From NCBI GenBank assembly GCA_944358525.1, contig CALVRI010000011.1:1-35496 (forward strand): a stretch of 35,496 nucleotides of DNA, in the 5' to 3' direction. This DNA comes from an uncultured Bacilli bacterium (GTDB lineage Bacteria; Bacillota_I; Bacilli_A; RF39; UBA660). Under the pieces are notes generated by a model that searched no databases, was not told the DNA's origin, and was given only the letters and a program-made list of their open reading frames with translations. Positions 7,760 to 15,540 of the stretch are shown here, in pieces (positions within the stretch are counted from its first letter, which is position 1; every line of letters starts with the position of its first letter). Position numbers and translations under genes: made by a program.

Positions 7760-8578
7760 TTATTTTCTATATTTTAGTTTTTTCATCATTTTACTTTGAG
7801 AGTTGTTTTCCTTGGCCATAGGTGTTTGTATAATCTCTTTTATTGTATATTTATGTTTATGTAGACAGTCTATAACGGCTTTTGATAATAAGTTATTATC
7901 ATAGTTATTTTTAAAATTTACTATTTGTTTTAAATTAAATGAACATATAATATTTTCGATTGATGTTTTATCAATTATGCAAAATAATCCAAGTATTTCG
8001 ATTTTCTTATGATCTTCAGGTCTAATAAATGAAGATACTTTGACAGGTCTTTTTTTACTATGTTCTAATAAGGTTTTGCCATCAGCTTGGATATCTGATA
8101 AATGTCCATCAAATGTAATATTTAATGGTGGCTGACCTTTCACATATATATTTATATTTACATTTACTGTTTCTTTGGTATTTTTGGCAATATATTTTAT
8201 AAATTCATCTTTATTTGAAAGTTCTTTATATGATTCTATCGGTTGGTAGTTAACATAAGAGCGATGTCCTGATATTTCGATATCTTTGATATTTATTTTT
8301 GTTATGTTTGATATTTCATTTATAATATCTTTGAGTTTAATATGTATTTTATAAGTTAATATACATTTATTTAAATTTTGTCTTGCTTCATCAAGTTTAT
8401 CATTTATTGGAGATGTTTCCTGTTCGAATATTTTGTTAAAAAAAGTTATTTGTTCTTCTAATGCTTTTACTTTTTCATCTAATGCTATTCTTAAACCATT
8501 AATTTTTTGTTCATAATCATCTATTTGATGTTTAATTATTTCGTATTCACTAATATATTCTTCTATATTTTTATACAT
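7760..8578 (-). CDS. Unrecognised coiled-coil protein with DGxTLxxH motif (paralogue 1, intact)
   Basis: 272 residues, the longest and best-preserved of the three tandem paralogues. Residues ~1-75 form a long coiled coil (YEIIKHQIDDYEQKINGL...). Next come the family block IKLKDIINEISNITKI (about 85), a strand-rich domain with a GQPPLNITFDGHL stretch, the motif IQADGKTLLEH (about 175), and a helical, lysine-rich tail (ENIICSFNLKQIV, LSKAVIDCLHKHKY). No export signal, membrane span or catalytic motif that I recognise. It is preceded by a strong promoter at 8605-8634, so the cluster is a transcription unit separate from the kinase gene upstream. A 76-nt AT-rich gap separates it from the broken copy. 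Confidence 0.75.
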   Translation of the reverse strand: MYKNIEEYISEYEIIKHQIDDYEQKINGLRIALDEKVKALEEQITFFNKIFEQETSPINDKLDEARQNLNKCILTYKIHIKLKDIINEISNITKINIKDIEISGHRSYVNYQPIESYKELSNKDEFIKYIAKNTKETVNVNINIYVKGQPPLNITFDGHLSDIQADGKTLLEHSKKRPVKVSSFIRPEDHKKIEILGLFCIIDKTSIENIICSFNLKQIVNFKNNYDNNLLSKAVIDCLHKHKYTIKEIIQTPMAKENNSQSKMMKKLKYRK

Positions 8579-8604
8579 ATAAATTTCTCTTTCTTTTAGG
8601 TAAT

Positions 8605-8634
8605 ATTATATAAAAACAGCAATTTAATTGTCAA
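8605..8634 (-). promoter_or_regulatory. Strong sigma-A promoter of the DGxTLxxH cluster
   Basis: On the minus strand a perfect TTGACA (8634-8629) and a perfect TATAAT (8610-8605) are 18 bp apart, 26 nt before the start codon. Confidence 0.8.
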
Positions 8635-8647
8635 TTATTAATTTGCT

Positions 8648-9688
8648 TTAAACTGTTTTTCTTAAAATTTCTAATAGTTTTTTTGAAATATTTTCTTTAT
8701 TTTTAATTAAATAACGACATATATTAGTTCTTTCCCTACCAAATTCTAACATATTTAAATCACCCGTGTTCAAGTACTGTTTATACCCATAAGTACTTGA
8801 TAAAACTTGAATTAAATAAATGTATGGTAAATATTTTAAATCTTCTTTAGTTAAGCTGGAATATTTCATAAATTCTTCTATATATAAAACTAAATTATCA
8901 GTGTTAAATTTGCCATTTTTACCCTCTTTATCCATATAGTTATATGAACGAGCTATCTCCCAAGCTATGGGAAGTTCACCAGATGCCGAGAAATCTAAAA
9001 TAGCTTTTATATTATCGTTTGAATCATAAATAAACTGAAGAACATTATAATCTCCGTGGGTTTTCTTTATAGTTATATTGGTTATGGCTTGAAATGTTTG
9101 ATTTTGTTTTACTTCATTTAAAAAGTTTATTTTATCTATTAAATCTCTTTTTATTGCTTCTCCATAAATATTATCTTTTTCAGCTAACAATATTAAAGCT
9201 TGGTGTTTAGCTATACTTTCATCTATATCTTGAGCGCTTTTAAACTTGTTTATATTAGCTTTAAACATATCATCATAAGGGTAATCTTCTAAGGCGTTGA
9301 TGATAAGTCCTAAATATTTTGCAGACTCTAAAAGGTCTTTTATCTCGCCGGTATATTTATCTTTGGTTATGCCTTCGATATATTTTTGAAGGATAATAAT
9401 TCTACCATTATATTCAAAATAGTTTTGATTATTAGTGCATGGAATATATTCTGGGACTGGCAAGCCTTTTTGTCTTAAATGGTTAATCACATGCACTTCT
9501 TTGAGTATCATTTTAGAGTTAAACTTAGACTGAAATTCTTTTAAAATATACTTTCTATTATGTATATCAGTAAGTTTATATATATTCGCATTTCCACCAT
9601 TAATTACCTCTATTTTATCGATGTCTAGATTGTAATGTTTTTTTACTTCGGCTTTGATTATTTTTTTATTTAAACTTTTTTCTATCAT
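8648..9688 (-). CDS. Aminoglycoside-phosphotransferase-fold kinase (APH/choline kinase superfamily)
   Basis: 346 residues with the two-lobed small-molecule kinase pattern. The N-lobe has NGGNANIYKLTD (nucleotide-binding loop, about 25-36) and YILKEFQ with the ATP-anchoring lysine. The catalytic loop is KTHGDYNVLQF (about 214) and the metal-binding aspartate lies in AILDFSASG. Relatives phosphorylate aminoglycosides, choline, homoserine or spore-coat substrates (CotS). The substrate here cannot be told from sequence; antibiotic resistance should not be assumed. The ATG follows the Nudix stop by one base and the ribosome site lies inside the end of that gene (AGGGGTTAGT), so the two are coupled. 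Confidence 0.8.
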   Translation of the reverse strand: MIEKSLNKKIIKAEVKKHYNLDIDKIEVINGGNANIYKLTDIHNRKYILKEFQSKFNSKMILKEVHVINHLRQKGLPVPEYIPCTNNQNYFEYNGRIIILQKYIEGITKDKYTGEIKDLLESAKYLGLIINALEDYPYDDMFKANINKFKSAQDIDESIAKHQALILLAEKDNIYGEAIKRDLIDKINFLNEVKQNQTFQAITNITIKKTHGDYNVLQFIYDSNDNIKAILDFSASGELPIAWEIARSYNYMDKEGKNGKFNTDNLVLYIEEFMKYSSLTKEDLKYLPYIYLIQVLSSTYGYKQYLNTGDLNMLEFGRERTNICRYLIKNKENISKKLLEILRKTV

Positions 9689-9689
9689 A

Positions 9690-10115
9690 CTAACCCCTAT
9701 TTAAAACGGTTTTAACTTTTTCCAAGATTTCTTTTTGTTCTTGATATGTTACTTTATTAATTGCTTTTTGGAGTGGTAACCATTTACCTTCTGTAAAGTT
9801 TTCTTTTTCTAAAGGAATAATGTTTTGTAGTTCATCTATTTTAAATAAATAGACTTTTATGTTTTTATCACTATTTTCGGTGTCAGAAAAATAATTAAAT
9901 TCACCTATTTTATCAATTAAATCTTCTTTTTTTAATTTTATTTGAGTTTCTTCTAGTACTTCTCTTATAGCTGTTTCTACAAAGGTTTCTTCTTCTTTAA
10001 AATGACCTTTAGGTAATACCCAATTATCATCTTTGTCTTTTAAAAGAGCAGTATAAATTTGCCTATTTTGAATATGTGTGACAACTCCCATGCACGAAAT
10101 TATTGGTTTAGACAT
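9690..10115 (-). CDS. Nudix hydrolase
   Basis: 141 residues, the standard size for a single Nudix domain. The Nudix box is complete: GHFKEEETFVETAIREVLEE (about residues 37-56) with the REVLEE glutamates that bind magnesium. The family cleaves nucleoside diphosphates linked to another group. The preceding LPKGHF and the short domain fit MutT/Ap4A-type enzymes, but the substrate is not evident. Coupled to the kinase gene downstream. A ribosome site GAGGTGAT precedes the ATG by 4-5 nt. Confidence 0.88.
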   Translation of the reverse strand: MSKPIISCMGVVTHIQNRQIYTALLKDKDDNWVLPKGHFKEEETFVETAIREVLEETQIKLKKEDLIDKIGEFNYFSDTENSDKNIKVYLFKIDELQNIIPLEKENFTEGKWLPLQKAINKVTYQEQKEILEKVKTVLNRG

Positions 10116-10135
10116 ATAATCACCTCTTATTTAAG

Positions 10136-10164
10136 ATATTATCATTTAATTATAGTATTTTCAA
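10136..10164 (-). promoter_or_regulatory. Probable promoter of the Nudix-kinase pair
   Basis: On the minus strand TTGAAA (10164-10159) and TAATAT (10141-10136) are 17 bp apart, 20 nt before the Nudix start codon. A second TATAAT at 10154-10149 has no -35 partner. Confidence 0.5.
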
Positions 10165-10247
10165 TGTTTAAGTGCAGATTATATTGTATTTTGAGATTTT
10201 CTTTTATTTATTTTGTTTTTTATTAAGTGAAGTTATTATAAGTGAAC

Positions 10248-10276
10248 TTGTCAAAGATGGAAAAAAAGGATATAAT
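10248..10276 (+). promoter_or_regulatory. Sigma-A promoter of rnjA
   Basis: TTGTCA (10248-10253) and TATAAT (10271-10276) with a 17-bp spacer. The 5' leader is about 33 nt and carries AAAGGAGT 5 nt before the start codon. Confidence 0.8.
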
Positions 10277-10315
10277 GTTATAGTCAGTTTTAACTTTTAA
10301 AGAAAGGAGTTTATA

Positions 10316-12001
10316 ATGAAGTTTAATAAAGATGAGACTTACGTTTTCGCTTTAGGCGGACTTGGTGAAGTCGGAAAAAATATGTATTGTATAATGCATA
10401 ATGATGAAATTATTATTACTGATGCGGGTGTTATATTCCCTGGTGGGGAACTTTTAGGAATTGATTATGTTATTCCGGATTTTACGTTTTTAAAACAAAA
10501 TGAAAGTAAGATAAAAGGTTTATTTATTACTCATGGTCATGAGGATCATATTGGAGGAATTCCTTTTTTACTTTCAGAAGTTAATATTCCGGCTATATAT
10601 GCCCCTAATCAAGCTGCGGCTTTGATTAGAAAAAAATTAGAAGATAGAAAAATTAAATATAATAATCTATTTATTTATAAGGATGATAGTGTTTATAGGT
10701 TTAAAAATATGTGGGTTGAATTTTATAGAACTACCCACTCTATTCCAGATTCACACGGTATAGTTATTCATACTCCAGATGGTGTAATTATGACAACTGG
10801 TGATTTTAAATTTGATTTGACACCAATTGGTCCGATGGCTGATGTCGGTAAGATTGCAAGACTTGGTTCTGAAGGGGTTACTTTACTTTTAAGTGATAGT
10901 ACAAATGCGATGAACCCTGGTATAAGTATCAGTGAATCTAAAGTGGATGATGCTTTGGAGGAGTTATTTAACAAACATGATAGTAGAATTATTATTGCGA
11001 CATTTGCTTCTAATATATATAGATTAAAACATATTGTCGACACTTGTAAAAGACACGGAAGAAAAATTGCGGTGTTTGGTAGAAGTATGGAAAATAATAT
11101 TGAAATTTCTATTGAAGGTGGATATATTAAACATAAGGAAATATTTATTACACCAGATGAAGCTACAAAGCTTCCTTCAAATAAAGTGTGTTTACTTTGT
11201 ACAGGTACCCAAGGAGAACCACTAGCCGCTTTAAGTAGACTTGCGAATGGAACATTTAGACATATTACTTTACGCAGTGATGATGTGGTGGTATTTTCAT
11301 CATCAGCTATTCCAGGTAATGCATTAAGTATTTCAAGAACAATTAACAAATTATATTTAAAAGGAATAACGGTTTATACAAATACATCTCTAAGTGATAT
11401 TCATGCATCTGGACATGCGAATGAAGAGGAATTAAAATGGATGCTTAGACTAGCTAAGCCTAAATATTTTATGCCATTTCACGGAGAATATAGGATGCTG
11501 AAAAGACATGCGGACATTGCTACTGAATGTGATATTCCTAGGGAAAATACTTTTGTTTTAAGTAATGGAGATGTGCTTTCTATTAAAAAAGGTGTAGTTA
11601 CTAAAGCTGGACATATTCAAGCTGGAGATACTTATGTAGATGGTAACCGTATTGGTGAAGTTAGTAATGCAGTAATGAAAGACCGAAAGATCATGGCTAA
11701 TGATGGAATTGTGGTCGTAATCGCTAATATTAATGTTCAAAATGGTAAATTACTTACTAATCCCAATATTATTACAAGAGGTTTTGTACTTGTGAATGAT
11801 AATTTAGATTTACTAAAAAAATTAGAACTTATTGCAAGAGATGCAATTAATAATAAAATTAAAACTGGCATAAATTATACAGATGTAAAAAATGAGATTA
11901 TTAATAGCTTAAGTAGTTATATAGGTTTACACACGGGTAGAAAACCAATTATCTTACCAGTAATTATGGATATCAAAAAAGACGTTAAATTAAATTCTTA
12001 A
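10316..12001 (+). CDS. rnjA: Ribonuclease J
   Basis: A metallo-beta-lactamase/beta-CASP ribonuclease with 5'-3' exonuclease and endonuclease activity, central to mRNA decay and rRNA maturation in Bacillota. The 561 residues match RNase J1 (~555). Zinc ligands lie in ITHGHEDHIGG (about residues 73-83) and HSIPDSHGI (about 142). The beta-CASP part carries GRSMENNI, LLCTGTQGEP and FSSSAIPGN, and the C-terminal MBL part holds the HASGHA and PFHGEYRML histidines. Transcribed alone from its own promoter and ended by a hairpin overlapping its stop. Confidence 0.96.
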   Translation: MKFNKDETYVFALGGLGEVGKNMYCIMHNDEIIITDAGVIFPGGELLGIDYVIPDFTFLKQNESKIKGLFITHGHEDHIGGIPFLLSEVNIPAIYAPNQAAALIRKKLEDRKIKYNNLFIYKDDSVYRFKNMWVEFYRTTHSIPDSHGIVIHTPDGVIMTTGDFKFDLTPIGPMADVGKIARLGSEGVTLLLSDSTNAMNPGISISESKVDDALEELFNKHDSRIIIATFASNIYRLKHIVDTCKRHGRKIAVFGRSMENNIEISIEGGYIKHKEIFITPDEATKLPSNKVCLLCTGTQGEPLAALSRLANGTFRHITLRSDDVVVFSSSAIPGNALSISRTINKLYLKGITVYTNTSLSDIHASGHANEEELKWMLRLAKPKYFMPFHGEYRMLKRHADIATECDIPRENTFVLSNGDVLSIKKGVVTKAGHIQAGDTYVDGNRIGEVSNAVMKDRKIMANDGIVVVIANINVQNGKLLTNPNIITRGFVLVNDNLDLLKKLELIARDAINNKIKTGINYTDVKNEIINSLSSYIGLHTGRKPIILPVIMDIKKDVKLNS

Positions 12002-12010
12002 CGTCTTTTT
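11976..12010. terminator. Bidirectional terminator between rnjA and the prepilin-like gene
   Basis: AAAAAGACGTTAA (11976-11988) pairs with TTAACGTCTTTTT (11998-12010), loop 9 nt. T-runs occur on both strands and the stop codon of rnjA lies in the stem, with the prepilin-like gene ending at its edge. Confidence 0.8.
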
Positions 12011-12383
12011 ACTTGCAATCATTTGGTGCATTGTATTTATAATTGTATTTAGTATTATTTGCTGTTTCAGTGGCTGTTATGGTAACTGAAGCATTGTTTA
12101 AACTGCACCCTTTTGATGGTAATTTAATATCTTTAGGTAAATATCCTCCACTTTGTAGAGTTGATACAGTGACAGTGTATGATGATGCGTTATTAACTGT
12201 AGCTTTATTATCACTTAACCAATTTCTAGCAGCTAGTACAATAGAATCTTGGGTATCTTTGTCGGCTTCGTCTTGTCCTTTTTGAATACTGCTTGTAACA
12301 CTTGGAACAATTACAAGCAATAAAAGAGATAAGATGACAATAACACCTAGTAATTCAATTAGTGTAAATCCTTTATTTTTCAT
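12009..12383 (-). CDS. Type IV prepilin-like protein (N-methylation motif)
   Basis: 124 residues. The N-terminus has the class III signal: positively charged MKNKG, cleavage expected between G5 and F6, then FTLIELL with glutamate at mature position 5, followed by the ~20-residue hydrophobic helix shared by pilins, competence and type II secretion pseudopilins. The C-terminal domain is short and strand-rich, with two cysteines (93 and 123) placed like the D-region disulfide of pilins. No prepilin peptidase, assembly ATPase or other pilin gene is nearby, so this is an orphan. Its ATG overlaps the end of enolase by 11 nt; AGGTAATAGG in the enolase tail is the only ribosome site. Confidence 0.85.
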   Translation of the reverse strand: MKNKGFTLIELLGVIVILSLLLLVIVPSVTSSIQKGQDEADKDTQDSIVLAARNWLSDNKATVNNASSYTVTVSTLQSGGYLPKDIKLPSKGCSLNNASVTITATETANNTKYNYKYNAPNDCK

Positions 12384-13611
12384 TACCTATTACCTCTTCA
12401 ATACGAAGTAATTCATTGTATTTGCTTGTTCTATCAGTTCTAGAAAGTGAACCGGTTTTTATTTGACCTAAATTTAATCCAACGGCTAAATCAGCGATAG
12501 ATGTATCTTCAGTTTCACCACTACGATGAGAAATTATAGTCTTATAACCATGCGCTTTAGCTAAGTTAATAGTATCTAAGGTTTCACTAATGGTTCCAAT
12601 TTGATTTATTTTTAACAAAATAGCATTTCCAGCATTCATGTCTATACCTTTTTGTAGGTATTTTTGATTAGTTACAAATAAATCATCACCAACTAGTTGA
12701 ATTTTATCTCCATATTTTTTTGTCATTTTTTGGAAACCTTCCCAGTCATTTTCATCTACTGGGTCTTCAATTGAAATGATTGGATATTTATCTAATAATG
12801 TTTGATAGTAATCAATTAATTCATCAGTTGTTAATTTCAAATTGGCTCCTTTTAAATTATAAATTCCATCTTCATAAAATTCACTAGCAGCTACATCGAT
12901 GGCAAAGTTAACATCTTTACCTGGGGTGTATCCAGCTTCATTAATAGCTTTAATAAGTAAATCCAAAGCTTCTTCATTAGTGTTTAAGTTAGGGGCAAAA
13001 CCACCTTCATCCCCTACTCCTGTATGATACCCTGCTTTATTTAAAACACTTTTTAAATGATGAAATACTTCGCTACCTATTTGTAATCTTTTACTAAATG
13101 TTTCAGCAACAGGTACAATCATAAATTCTTGAAAGTCTAATCCATTATCGGCATGAGCACCGCCATTTAAAATGTTCATCATAGCTCTTGGCATTGAATA
13201 TTCTTTTCCGATATATTCAAATAGTGGTTTATTACTATCTAAAGCAGCGGCTTTTAAGTTGGCAAGTGAAATGCCTAATATAGCATTCGCACCATATTTT
13301 TCTTTATTTTCGGTTCCATCTAGTTTTAATAATGTCTCATCAATTTTTCTTTGATCTTTGGGGTCCATTCCGATTAAGGAATTTTTTAAAATATTATTGA
13401 CATTATTTACAGCTGTTAAAACCCCTTTACCCATATATCTTGATTTATCATTATCTCTTAGTTCTAGCGCTTCTCTAGTTCCGGTAGAGGCTCCTGATGG
13501 AACTGCTGCTCTACCTATAAGTCCATTTTCTAAAATAACATCTACCTCAACTGTAGGGTTACCTCTTGAATCTAAAATTTCTCTAGCTTTTATATCTTTA
13601 ATTTTTGACAT
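12373..13611 (-). CDS. eno: Enolase
   Basis: Converts 2-phosphoglycerate to phosphoenolpyruvate in glycolysis; magnesium dependent. Conserved blocks are all present: [16 protein letters not shown] (about 9-24), [17 protein letters not shown] with the substrate histidine (about 150), GDEGGFAP with the catalytic glutamate (about 200), the metal-binding SIEDP and GDDL, the catalytic lysine in LLKINQIGT (about 334), and SHRSGETED (about 363). At 412 residues it is slightly shorter than the usual ~430, mainly at the C-terminus. GAGGGAG lies 5-6 nt before the ATG. The start overlaps the upstream unknown gene by 14 nt, and the stop overlaps the prepilin-like gene. Confidence 0.97.
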   Translation of the reverse strand: MSKIKDIKAREILDSRGNPTVEVDVILENGLIGRAAVPSGASTGTREALELRDNDKSRYMGKGVLTAVNNVNNILKNSLIGMDPKDQRKIDETLLKLDGTENKEKYGANAILGISLANLKAAALDSNKPLFEYIGKEYSMPRAMMNILNGGAHADNGLDFQEFMIVPVAETFSKRLQIGSEVFHHLKSVLNKAGYHTGVGDEGGFAPNLNTNEEALDLLIKAINEAGYTPGKDVNFAIDVAASEFYEDGIYNLKGANLKLTTDELIDYYQTLLDKYPIISIEDPVDENDWEGFQKMTKKYGDKIQLVGDDLFVTNQKYLQKGIDMNAGNAILLKINQIGTISETLDTINLAKAHGYKTIISHRSGETEDTSIADLAVGLNLGQIKTGSLSRTDRTSKYNELLRIEEVIGNEK

Positions 13612-14299
13612 GTGTTTCTCCCTCTTTCTTTATTGCGTTTTTTTGATTTATTAGATAAATTAAACCACGATATTTATTTAACCAAAATCTGTAGTCTTTT
13701 AAATCTTCTAAAAAATCTTCTGAATTCTTTTTTTCAAATGTATCAATGTATTTTTGAATATCTTCTTTAAACTTTATCCAATAAGTTAGACTATATTCAA
13801 TAGTATAATTTATATGTGGTCCTCTTAACTTAGGATCACCTTTTGGTGGTCTAAAGAAAACATCGTCATTGGTGATTATTTGTGCGACTTGATAATTTAA
13901 TGGTATTTCTTTTCCAGTTATTTTACTTGTAAATTGATTTTTATTTTGATCAAAGTCAAAACTAAATAAATATAAAACATCTTGACAAGCTGTTCTTTCT
14001 GATTTTAAAACTTCTGGTTTTCCTTTATTATTCATACTTTCTCGTGTTTTAACAAATTCTAATATTTTATCTATAGTTTTGTTATATACAAGATTGCTAT
14101 AGTAAGTATAAATAAATATGTCATTGAATTCATCATAGAATTCATTTTCATATTCTTTAATGATTGATATCAATATTTGTTCAAATTGTTCATCAGATAA
14201 ATTGTCATGAATGTTTAATTCTGATTTTAAGCTTTCTTCGAACTTTTCTAATAATACTTCTGGAAAATTAGAATATTTTAGACTATTTTCTTCTTGCAT
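13598..14299 (-). CDS. Uncharacterised cytoplasmic protein upstream of eno
   Basis: 233 residues, family not recognised. It is highly charged, without signal peptide or membrane spans. Predicted helices at both ends ([13 protein letters not shown]..., [19 protein letters not shown]) flank a central part with [11 protein letters not shown] and a proline/glycine-rich [14 protein letters not shown] loop. No nucleotide-binding or catalytic motif was found. It is the first gene of a transcript with eno and the prepilin-like gene, each overlapping the next. GGTGAT precedes the ATG by 3 nt. Confidence 0.6.
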   Translation of the reverse strand: MQEENSLKYSNFPEVLLEKFEESLKSELNIHDNLSDEQFEQILISIIKEYENEFYDEFNDIFIYTYYSNLVYNKTIDKILEFVKTRESMNNKGKPEVLKSERTACQDVLYLFSFDFDQNKNQFTSKITGKEIPLNYQVAQIITNDDVFFRPPKGDPKLRGPHINYTIEYSLTYWIKFKEDIQKYIDTFEKKNSEDFLEDLKDYRFWLNKYRGLIYLINQKNAIKKEGETHVKN

Positions 14300-14358
14300 A
14301 TTATCACCAGTATAATTATATCATTTTTTTTAATGTTTGTAATTAAAATCATTATATT

Positions 14359-14390
14359 TTTATGTTTGTCTTTATTGACTTTATGTTTGT
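14359..14390 (+). repeat. Two 11-bp direct repeats over the promoter at 14375-14403
   Basis: TTTATGTTTGT occurs at 14359-14369 and 14380-14390, 21 bp apart (two helical turns); a partial copy TTAATGTTTGT is at 14330-14340. The second copy fills the spacer of the promoter. The arrangement looks like an operator. Confidence 0.5.
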
Positions 14391-14403
14391 TGATGTTTAT
14401 AAT
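14375..14403 (+). promoter_or_regulatory. Sigma-A promoter of the zinc-ribbon-like gene
   Basis: TTGACT (14375-14380) and TATAAT (14398-14403) with a 17-bp spacer, 18 nt before the start codon. Confidence 0.78.
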
Positions 14404-14421
14404 TAGTCTAGGAGGGTTATT

Positions 14422-15021
14422 ATGAGTTTGTCAGTATTAGAAATTGAAAAAGGGGCTGATGAATTAAGGAAACCTTTTCACAAAAGGATTGATAAATTAA
14501 AGGAGTTAGAACAGGTACTTTTAAATGATGATAAAGTGCAGCTTTATATCTTTTTACATGGTGAGATTTCTAAATTAACGGATAAAGAAAACGAAGAACT
14601 TGCTATATATTATAATGATGTAAGAAAAGAATGTGAACACCCTTTATATTTATGTGTCACAGATGGTAGTGATTTTGGATATTCTTACAAATGTATTTGT
14701 CTTAACTGTGGTCATACTGAACATTTTAAACAGTATGAATTGGATGAATTGTTTGCTGATCATAGAGTTATTGCCCAAAAAATGGATTATAGAAGTGAAA
14801 ATGGTAAAGATACTCACTATTATTTAGCGCTTTCTAACATGAGTGAAGCTAGTGAATATTATAAAGAATGTTGTAAACATATTTTAGAATTAAATCAAAA
14901 ACTTAAAAATGCTGATATGTCTTCTATAGAAGAAGCTGCTTCAGAAATGACATTTAATTATTTTGTTTTCCAAGATAAAGATAAAAAAAGTGGAAAACAA
15001 TATGTAAAACGTATATATTAA
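14422..15021 (+). CDS. Uncharacterised protein with a possible zinc-binding Cys/His cluster
   Basis: 199 residues, family not recognised. The N-terminal ~75 residues and the C-terminal ~50 are charged helices, likely coiled coil. In the middle (about 73-100) lie CEHPLYLCV and CICLNCGHTEHF: the spacing C-x-H...C and C-x-C-x2-C-x-H could bind one zinc ion in a ribbon-like fold. No signal or membrane segment. It is a single-gene unit with a strong promoter bearing direct repeats, AGGAGGG 5 nt before the ATG, and its own terminator, so it is likely expressed and regulated separately. Function unknown. Confidence 0.7.
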   Translation: MSLSVLEIEKGADELRKPFHKRIDKLKELEQVLLNDDKVQLYIFLHGEISKLTDKENEELAIYYNDVRKECEHPLYLCVTDGSDFGYSYKCICLNCGHTEHFKQYELDELFADHRVIAQKMDYRSENGKDTHYYLALSNMSEASEYYKECCKHILELNQKLKNADMSSIEEAASEMTFNYFVFQDKDKKSGKQYVKRIY

Positions 15022-15026
15022 TCTAT

Positions 15027-15059
15027 AAAATGTAATTATTTATTACATTTTTTCTTTTT
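15027..15059 (+). terminator. Terminator of the zinc-ribbon-like gene
   Basis: AAAATGTAAT (15027-15036) pairs with ATTACATTTT (15042-15051) around a 5-nt loop, followed by TTCTTTTT. Confidence 0.75.
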
Positions 15060-15084
15060 ATAATTATGAAAATGCAAAAATGTA

Positions 15085-15113
15085 TTGAAATTTTTTTAAA
15101 TATATAGTACAAT
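15085..15113 (+). promoter_or_regulatory. Promoter of tRNA-Arg(UCU)
   Basis: TTGAAA (15085-15090) and TACAAT (15108-15113) with a 17-bp spacer, 18 nt before the mature tRNA. Confidence 0.7.
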
Positions 15114-15131
15114 TATTTTGTTGCATGAGTT

Positions 15132-15208
<77 letters not shown>

Positions 15209-15221
15209 TTTTTGACTATAT

Positions 15222-15257
15222 AAAAACTTGAGAAAATAAGCATTCTCAAGTTTTTTT
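15222..15257 (+). terminator. Terminator after tRNA-Arg(UCU)
   Basis: AAAAACTTGAGAA (15222-15234) pairs with TTCTCAAGTTTTT (15243-15255), loop 8 nt, continuing into more T residues. Confidence 0.8.
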
Positions 15258-15272
15258 CTGTAATAAAGTAAT

Positions 15273-15331
15273 TATCACAAAGTATCACAGATTTACATAT
15301 TATGGCACTCTTTGGGCACCAATTTCGGCAC
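15273..15331. repeat. Phased short repeats downstream of tRNA-Arg
   Basis: The 332-nt gap 15209-15540 holds no gene. Besides the terminator it contains TATCACA twice (15273 and 15283, 10 nt apart) and GGCAC three times (15304, 15315, 15327; 11 and 12 nt apart). Helical phasing next to a tRNA 3' end is what arm-type integrase sites look like, but no integrase or duplicated tRNA end is present in the window. The rest of the gap is AT-rich without clear structure. Confidence 0.35.
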
Positions 15332-15540
15332 TCGTTAAAATCACTAATTATCTGTAAAAAAATATGAGCAAAATTTAATGATTGAAAACTAAAGTTAGTA
15401 AACAAAATGTGTGCTATATAAACGTTAATATAGAAACTGATAAAAATGTTAAAGTTAAAATTGTTTTTTATGAATATTAATGATTGTCAGATAGATTTCA
15501 CAAAAGTTGGTTACTATATTTATATAAGAAGGAGATGTAT

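Noticed and set aside
8648-9688. Aminoglycoside resistance gene
   Set aside because: Only the general APH kinase fold is evident; it is coupled to a Nudix gene, with no mobile context, so a metabolic kinase is more likely.
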